NCBI GenBank assembly: GCA_910588815.1 | Contig: CAJUQY010000010.1 | Location: 20,356 to 84,355, forward strand | Length of the DNA: 64,000 nucleotides | DNA from: an uncultured Lachnospiraceae bacterium | Lineage (GTDB): Bacteria > Bacillota > Clostridia > Lachnospirales > Lachnospiraceae | Direction of reading: 5' to 3' | Part shown: in pieces, positions 60,077 through 64,000 of the stretch | Numbering within the stretch: the first letter of the stretch is position 1 | Layout of the letters: the number at the start of each line of letters is the position of its first letter | The notes under the pieces: model-generated | What the model was told of the DNA's origin: nothing | What the model saw: the letters and a program-made list of their open reading frames with translations, nothing else | The model's database searches: none | Program-made: the position numbers and the translations under genes

Positions 60077-60550
60077 ATGATGGATCACATAGACAGACAG
60101 ATCGTCAGCATCCTGCAGAAAAACGCCAGGACGCCCTTGAAGGTCATTGCGGAAAAGGCGTATCTTTCTTCCCCGGCAGTGTCGGCCAGGATCGAGCGGC
60201 TGGAGAAAGCGGGGATCATCAAAGGATATTCGGCGCAGGTGGACGAGGAGCGTCTTGGTTATCATATCATGGCATTTATTAATTTAGAAGTGCAGCCGAA
60301 GCAGAAAAATCAGTTTTATCCTTTTATCGCGGCCTGTCCCAATGTGTTGGAGTGCAACTATGTCACAGGTCAGTTTTCCATGCTGATCAAAGTGGCTTTT
60401 CAGAGTACCGGGGAATTGGATCAGTTTATCGGCAAGCTTCAGGATTATGGCAGGACCAGTACTCAGATCGTGTTTTCCACTCCTGTGGGTCCGAGGGGAA
60501 TCAGAGTCATTGAAGAGGAGAAAGAAGTTCACGGAGGAAAATCGGAATGA
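60077..60550 (+). CDS. Lrp/AsnC-family transcriptional regulator
   Basis: 157 residues. An N-terminal winged HTH (about 1-60: DRQIVSILQKNARTPLKVIAEKAYLSSPAVSARIERLEKAGIIKGY) precedes a RAM/AsnC ligand domain (about 65-145). Such proteins sense amino acids. ATG 60077 follows GGGGG by nine bases and is compatible with the promoter; ATG 60068 is too close to it. The stop overlaps the DUF5662 gene as ATGA, so the two are co-expressed. Confidence 0.9.
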   Translation: MMDHIDRQIVSILQKNARTPLKVIAEKAYLSSPAVSARIERLEKAGIIKGYSAQVDEERLGYHIMAFINLEVQPKQKNQFYPFIAACPNVLECNYVTGQFSMLIKVAFQSTGELDQFIGKLQDYGRTSTQIVFSTPVGPRGIRVIEEEKEVHGGKSE

Positions 60551-61098
60551 AAGTCTGGGAGCATTTGAGGACGATCAATCATCACAAAGGAGAGGTTATG
60601 AAGAACTGTTTCCGGGTCGGCATGTATAAGCAGGGACTTCTCCATGACCTGTCCAAATACAATCCGAAGGAGTTTCTGGTGGGCTGCAGATATTATCAGG
60701 GCAACCGAAGTCCCAATGCGGCGGAGCGGGAGGAGAAAGGGTATTCCTCCGCCTGGCTTCATCATAAAGGGCGCAACAGACATCACTTCGAGTACTGGAT
60801 TGACGTGGATATGGATCGGGGGTTCGAGGTGGCTGGGATGCGGATGCCGGTGAAATATGTTCTTGAGATGTTTATGGATCGGATCGCCGCATCTAAGACC
60901 TATCAGAAGGAGAAGTATACGGACGCCAGCCCTTTACAGTATTATAACAGGACGAAGGATGTCATGGTCATTCATCCGAAGACCAGAAGACAGCTGGAAA
61001 TCCTTCTCAAGATGTTGGCGAGAGAGGGCGAGGAAGAAACCTTCCGGTATATCCGGGAGCATATTATAGGAAAACGGGGCTTTCAGAGAGGCAGATAA
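60547..61098 (+). CDS. DUF5662 family protein
   Basis: 183 residues, rich in His and Tyr. HHKGEVMKNC near the start, LLHDLSKYNPKEF and HHKGRNRHHFEYW suggest a helical, possibly metal-binding HD-like arrangement (HD in LLHDLSKY, extra His pairs). No function is established for this family. It is translationally coupled to an Lrp-type regulator, which may control it. Confidence 0.82.
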   Translation: MKVWEHLRTINHHKGEVMKNCFRVGMYKQGLLHDLSKYNPKEFLVGCRYYQGNRSPNAAEREEKGYSSAWLHHKGRNRHHFEYWIDVDMDRGFEVAGMRMPVKYVLEMFMDRIAASKTYQKEKYTDASPLQYYNRTKDVMVIHPKTRRQLEILLKMLAREGEEETFRYIREHIIGKRGFQRGR

Positions 61099-61160
61099 GA
61101 ACTCCCGGGCTCCCTTTGCAGCAGTTTTCCGGCCTTTTACAGCATTTCATTGTTTTTCCA

Positions 61161-61188
61161 TTGAAAAGAATGTGATTTTTTGTAAAAT
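61161..61188 (+). promoter_or_regulatory. Promoter of the LytTR two-component operon
   Basis: TTGAAA (61161-61166), 16 bases, TAAAAT (61183-61188), 24 bases before the response-regulator start. Confidence 0.7.
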
Positions 61189-61211
61189 AGAAGGGTACGG
61201 GGGATTCTGCC

Positions 61212-61916
61212 ATGATAAAAATAGCGATCTGCGACGATGAGACGGTCATGTGTGAGAAACTGAAAATGACCGTCTCTTCTATATTGGAAAAATGGAAAGA
61301 AGAATATCGGATTGTCTGTCATTCCTCTGCCGCCGATGTTTTATGGGGGCCTCTGGACTTTGATCTTTTGTTCCTGGACATTAAGATGCCGGGAATAGAC
61401 GGAATGAAGGCGGCGGGAGGGCTGAGAGAGCGGGGGTTCTTTGGGGAACTGATCTTTGTGACGGCTTTTCCGGAATATATGCCGGATGCTTTTGAGGTGG
61501 AGGCGGCGGACTATCTCGGCAAACCTGCCGACCGGGAGCGCTTGGAGCGGACGCTGAAGAGAGTGTTAAAGAAGCTTCGCACAGACAAGGAGGAGAGTTT
61601 TTGCATCCGTACCGCAAACTGGTGCCGGACGATTCCTTTTGGAGAGATTTATTACTGCGAGGTGATGAACCGGAAGATGTTCGTCCACACGAAACAGGGA
61701 GTGGTTGATTACTATGGAAAAATGAGGGAGGCGGAAGCGCAGGCCTTTCCCTATCTGATCCGGTGCCATCGGAGCTATCTGGTAAATCCGCGGTTTTTGC
61801 GGGAATATGTCGGAGGGGAGATCCGGATGGAAAACGGGGAGCGGATCCCCGTGTCGAAAAATTACCGGCAGGCATTTATGGAACGGATGCTTGCATGGAT
61901 GGAGGGGGAGGGGTAG
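61212..61916 (+). CDS. LytTR-type response regulator
   Basis: 234 residues. A receiver domain (about 1-115) with the acidic pair CDDE, the phospho-acceptor aspartate in LLFLDIKMPGIDG and the conserved Lys in LGKPADRE is followed by a LytTR DNA-binding domain (about 135-232, with YLIRCHRSYLVNPRFL). It belongs to the AgrA/VirR type, often controlling virulence, bacteriocin or competence genes. It is followed two bases later by its sensor kinase gene. Confidence 0.95.
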   Translation: MIKIAICDDETVMCEKLKMTVSSILEKWKEEYRIVCHSSAADVLWGPLDFDLLFLDIKMPGIDGMKAAGGLRERGFFGELIFVTAFPEYMPDAFEVEAADYLGKPADRERLERTLKRVLKKLRTDKEESFCIRTANWCRTIPFGEIYYCEVMNRKMFVHTKQGVVDYYGKMREAEAQAFPYLIRCHRSYLVNPRFLREYVGGEIRMENGERIPVSKNYRQAFMERMLAWMEGEG

Positions 61917-61918
61917 AG

Positions 61919-63271
61919 ATGGTGTGGAATCATGTTGACGTTTCTGATATCAGTTATTATTTCCGCTGGAATATTGCCCTGCCGAATCTGCTTTACCTGT
62001 TTTTCCTTCCCTGTGTCCTGTACTATTTTTTCTGCCGCTTCTGCGGTCTTTCCTGCCGGCCTTGGCGCGGGATGGGGTATGTGGTTTTGTCGGCAGGGCT
62101 TGGGGTTTTTGAGGTCTGGGCAGGGCTACCTGGGAGCGTCGCCCTCTTGACGGAGACGGCGCTTTTGGCGGTTTATGGAACGGCTGCCCTGAAAAGGGGC
62201 TGGGGGGAGTCCTGGATGACTGCGCTTTTGCTGCGGTCTGTGTTCAGTGTCATAGACGGTCTTGTCTGTTGGGCAGATTACCGGCTCCTTCTCCCCCTGG
62301 TGATCCGGTGGGAGGCGCTTGTGCTCCCCGCCGATGCCCTGCGGGAGCTTGTGAAGGTTTTGCTGGTCATCGGTTTTCTGACATTGATCCTCCGGCGTTT
62401 TTACCGGAGCGGGGAGGCGCTTTTGCGGGAGCAGCTCCTGATCCTCACGGCCCCCCTCTTTTTTATTGCGCTTGCAGAGCGTATCCTGCAGGATGCGTTT
62501 TATAACGGAGATATTTATATCAATACAGTTGAAGGGACGGTATCCACCGAGATGAAGGCCAGCCACGGGGAAAACCTGCTCCTGCAGCTTTTGGCGGGCG
62601 TCTGTCTGCTGGCAGTGCTTTTGATCTATCAGAGGCTTGTCCGGATGAAGCATGCCGAGAAGCGGCTGCTTTGCCTTTTCGGCCAGGAGGCAGAGCAGAG
62701 ACGGTATATGGAAGAGGCGGTTCTGCGGGAAAAACGGACCATGGCTTTCCGCCATGACCTTAAGAACCATTTGTCGGTGTTGAAGGAGCTTTTGCGGACA
62801 GGGCAGGGGGAGAAGGCCTGCGTCTACTTAGATCAGCTGGGGGAAGCGGCCGAAGGACTTTCCTGCGGCATCAGGACGGGAAATCCGGCGGTGGATGTGC
62901 TGCTTGGGAGCAAATGTGCCGTTGCGGAACAGATGGGAATCCGGTTTTCCTGTGACATATCCATTCCGAAGGACGGGGGGCTCAAGGAGATCGACTGGTG
63001 CATCCTTCTTTCCAACGCCCTCGACAATGCGGTCCGGGCCTGCGAGGCAGTCCCCCCGGAAAAAAGATACCTGCAGCTTTCCGGAAAGCGGAAAGGGAAT
63101 CTTTATCTGCTCCTCTTGGAAAACAGCTGTGACGGAGATTTGAAGACGCCGCCGCCGGAGGGAATCGGCCTTTCCAATATCAGGGCCGTGCTGGAACCTC
63201 TGTCGGGGACTGTGGAAAAAACAGTTTCCGGGGGAGTTTATAAATTAAAGCTGCTGTTTCTGCTCCTGTAA
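61919..63271 (+). CDS. GHKL-family sensor histidine kinase
   Basis: 450 residues. About six membrane helices fill 1-240. The phospho-accepting histidine is in FRHDLKNHLSVLKELL, and the GHKL ATP-binding domain carries NALDNAVRACE and GIGLSNIRAVL. This is the AgrC-like class that senses peptides or membrane signals through its membrane domain. No AgrB or AgrD-like peptide gene is visible nearby, so the signal is unknown. GGAGGGGGAGGGG before ATG 61919 lies in the end of the regulator gene. Confidence 0.93.
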   Translation: MVWNHVDVSDISYYFRWNIALPNLLYLFFLPCVLYYFFCRFCGLSCRPWRGMGYVVLSAGLGVFEVWAGLPGSVALLTETALLAVYGTAALKRGWGESWMTALLLRSVFSVIDGLVCWADYRLLLPLVIRWEALVLPADALRELVKVLLVIGFLTLILRRFYRSGEALLREQLLILTAPLFFIALAERILQDAFYNGDIYINTVEGTVSTEMKASHGENLLLQLLAGVCLLAVLLIYQRLVRMKHAEKRLLCLFGQEAEQRRYMEEAVLREKRTMAFRHDLKNHLSVLKELLRTGQGEKACVYLDQLGEAAEGLSCGIRTGNPAVDVLLGSKCAVAEQMGIRFSCDISIPKDGGLKEIDWCILLSNALDNAVRACEAVPPEKRYLQLSGKRKGNLYLLLLENSCDGDLKTPPPEGIGLSNIRAVLEPLSGTVEKTVSGGVYKLKLLFLLL

Positions 63272-63493
63272 AAGCCCTGCCGTTTTGGGGCCCGCGGCGG
63301 AAATAAATCTGAAAAGAAACCTGAAAACAGACCTTCCCATAAGACTTTGCAACAGGAACGGGGCCCTTTACACCAAAAGATTCATGGGGAAAGAAGAACG
63401 GACGATATATAAGGTATCCGCAGCGGTGTGGAAATGTATGAGGAATGCATGAGCCGGGAACGCGGAAAATCCATATCGAAAAGGAGGTTTTTT

Positions 63494-63826
63494 ATGAGCG
63501 TAAATCCGATCGGAGGAGGTCTTTCTCCGGCAGCAGGCCTGGGGGCCGGGGCGGCTCCCGCATCAGGCGGAGGAAGCGAGGCGAAGATCCGGGAACTGGA
63601 AAAGAAGCTTCTGACCCTTACGGAGGAAAAGAAAAAGGCGGAGAATAACCATGACGCCGAAAAGGTGAAGAAGCTGGAGGAAGAGATCCGGAAGGTGGAA
63701 AAGGAGCTTGAAGAGTTAAAGCAGAAAGCCAAAAAGGAAGAAAAGAAAAAGGACGATGAGGAGGGGCAGGAGAGCATGCCTCCCTCGGACGGGGTCACAG
63801 GGCAGTACCTGAATACCTGGGCCTGA
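63494..63826 (+). CDS. Small coiled-coil protein (FlxA-like)
   Basis: 110 residues. A Gly/Ala/Pro-rich head (about 1-28) leads into a long charged coiled coil (about 29-85, IRELEKKLLTLTEEKKKAE onwards, with leucine heptads). The tail GVTGQYLNTWA is short and hydrophobic. There is no signal peptide. The composition fits proteins annotated FlxA-like, whose role is unclear. AAAGGAGG before ATG 63494 is strong. The 220-base gap to the kinase gene contains no clear promoter. Confidence 0.75.
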   Translation: MSVNPIGGGLSPAAGLGAGAAPASGGGSEAKIRELEKKLLTLTEEKKKAENNHDAEKVKKLEEEIRKVEKELEELKQKAKKEEKKKDDEEGQESMPPSDGVTGQYLNTWA

Positions 63827-63885
63827 CCGAAAGAACCTGTCACTATACAAGTTTGGTGTGGCGGCTTCTTTGGATGTCCGACAAC

Positions 63886-63933
63886 AAAAAAACGCCTGCG
63901 CAGCCGGATTGTTTCACGGCGCAGGCGTTTTTT
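63886..63933. terminator. Strong bidirectional terminator
   Basis: AAAAAACGCCTGCGC (63887-63901) pairs perfectly over 15 bases with GCGCAGGCGTTTTTT (63919-63933). Runs of A and T at both ends let it work on either strand. The remaining 67 bases of the window show nothing recognisable. Confidence 0.9.
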
Positions 63934-64000
63934 GGATTAACCACATCCGTCAACCACCCCTTATTATAAGCAGTCGTTTAAGCAGGTTGAAACCCGTAAG

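Noticed and set aside
1..64000. tRNA, rRNA, insertion sequences, phage genes or CRISPR arrays
   Set aside because: I looked for conserved tRNA arms, transposase or integrase motifs and spaced repeats on both strands and found none that could be supported. A tRNAscan or Infernal run would settle small RNAs.

Overview
The window is a stretch of low-turnover, moderately GC-rich Firmicutes chromosome, most likely from a gut-type member of the Lachnospiraceae (Clostridia). The evidence is the conserved gene order ylxM-ffh-rpsP-khpA-rimM-trmD-rplS-lepB-rbgA-rnhB-yraN and priA-def-fmt-yugP-rsmB-rlmN-stp-prkC-rsgA-rpe-thiN, strong AGGAGG-type ribosome binding sites, frequent GTG/TTG starts, TTGACA-17-TATAAT promoters, and the use of LL-diaminopimelate aminotransferase (DapL). 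The genus cannot be fixed by eye. I see no rRNA, tRNA, CRISPR array, insertion sequence or prophage. Almost all genes read on the + strand.

Layout. 1-4600: the tail of a membrane protein with a coupled 45-residue frame, a 184-bp palindrome, hisC, glnA with a leader that can form a terminator, an ANTAR antiterminator gene and dapF. 4600-14860: a ten-kilobase operon holding a cytoplasmic beta-lactamase-fold protein, an oligopeptide ABC transporter (lipoprotein, two permeases, two ATPases), a YkfC-type cytoplasmic NlpC/P60 peptidase, a second beta-lactamase-fold protein and dapL. This looks like a module that imports and dismantles cell-wall peptides and feeds diaminopimelate metabolism. 14863-23800: a sugar module holding an RpiR regulator, a member of the ADP-dependent glucokinase/phosphofructokinase family, an FGGY kinase, a ribose-type ABC transporter with its binding protein under its own promoter, and a repeat-bearing lipoprotein. 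23900-25690 (minus strand): an Na/Pi cotransporter with a PhoU domain.

25900-34460: the signal recognition particle, ribosome and tRNA-modification block, then two signal peptidases flanking the ribosome-assembly GTPase RbgA, RNase HII, YraN and PgeF. 34465-37680: trpS, an FAH-family hydrolase, a GNAT acetyltransferase and a minus-strand FMN_bind-like membrane protein. 37754-56280: cell division, wall and translation genes, namely ftsK, an atypical murE, murF, priA, def, fmt, yugP, rsmB, rlmN, the PP2C phosphatase/PASTA kinase pair, rsgA, rpe and thiN. 56290-64000: a pyridoxal-type kinase, maf, a HAD phosphatase, a parvulin lipoprotein, a tiny Cys/Gly-rich protein (minus strand), an Lrp regulator coupled to a DUF5662 protein, a LytTR/GHKL two-component system and a small coiled-coil protein.

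The most interesting unexplained signals are (1) the muropeptide-type operon with two intracellular beta-lactamase-fold enzymes, (2) the ADP-dependent sugar-kinase homologue in a bacterial sugar operon, and (3) a family of short intergenic hairpins whose outer stems differ in sequence yet stay complementary around a conserved purine-rich bulge, which suggests a structured RNA or mobile palindromic element.
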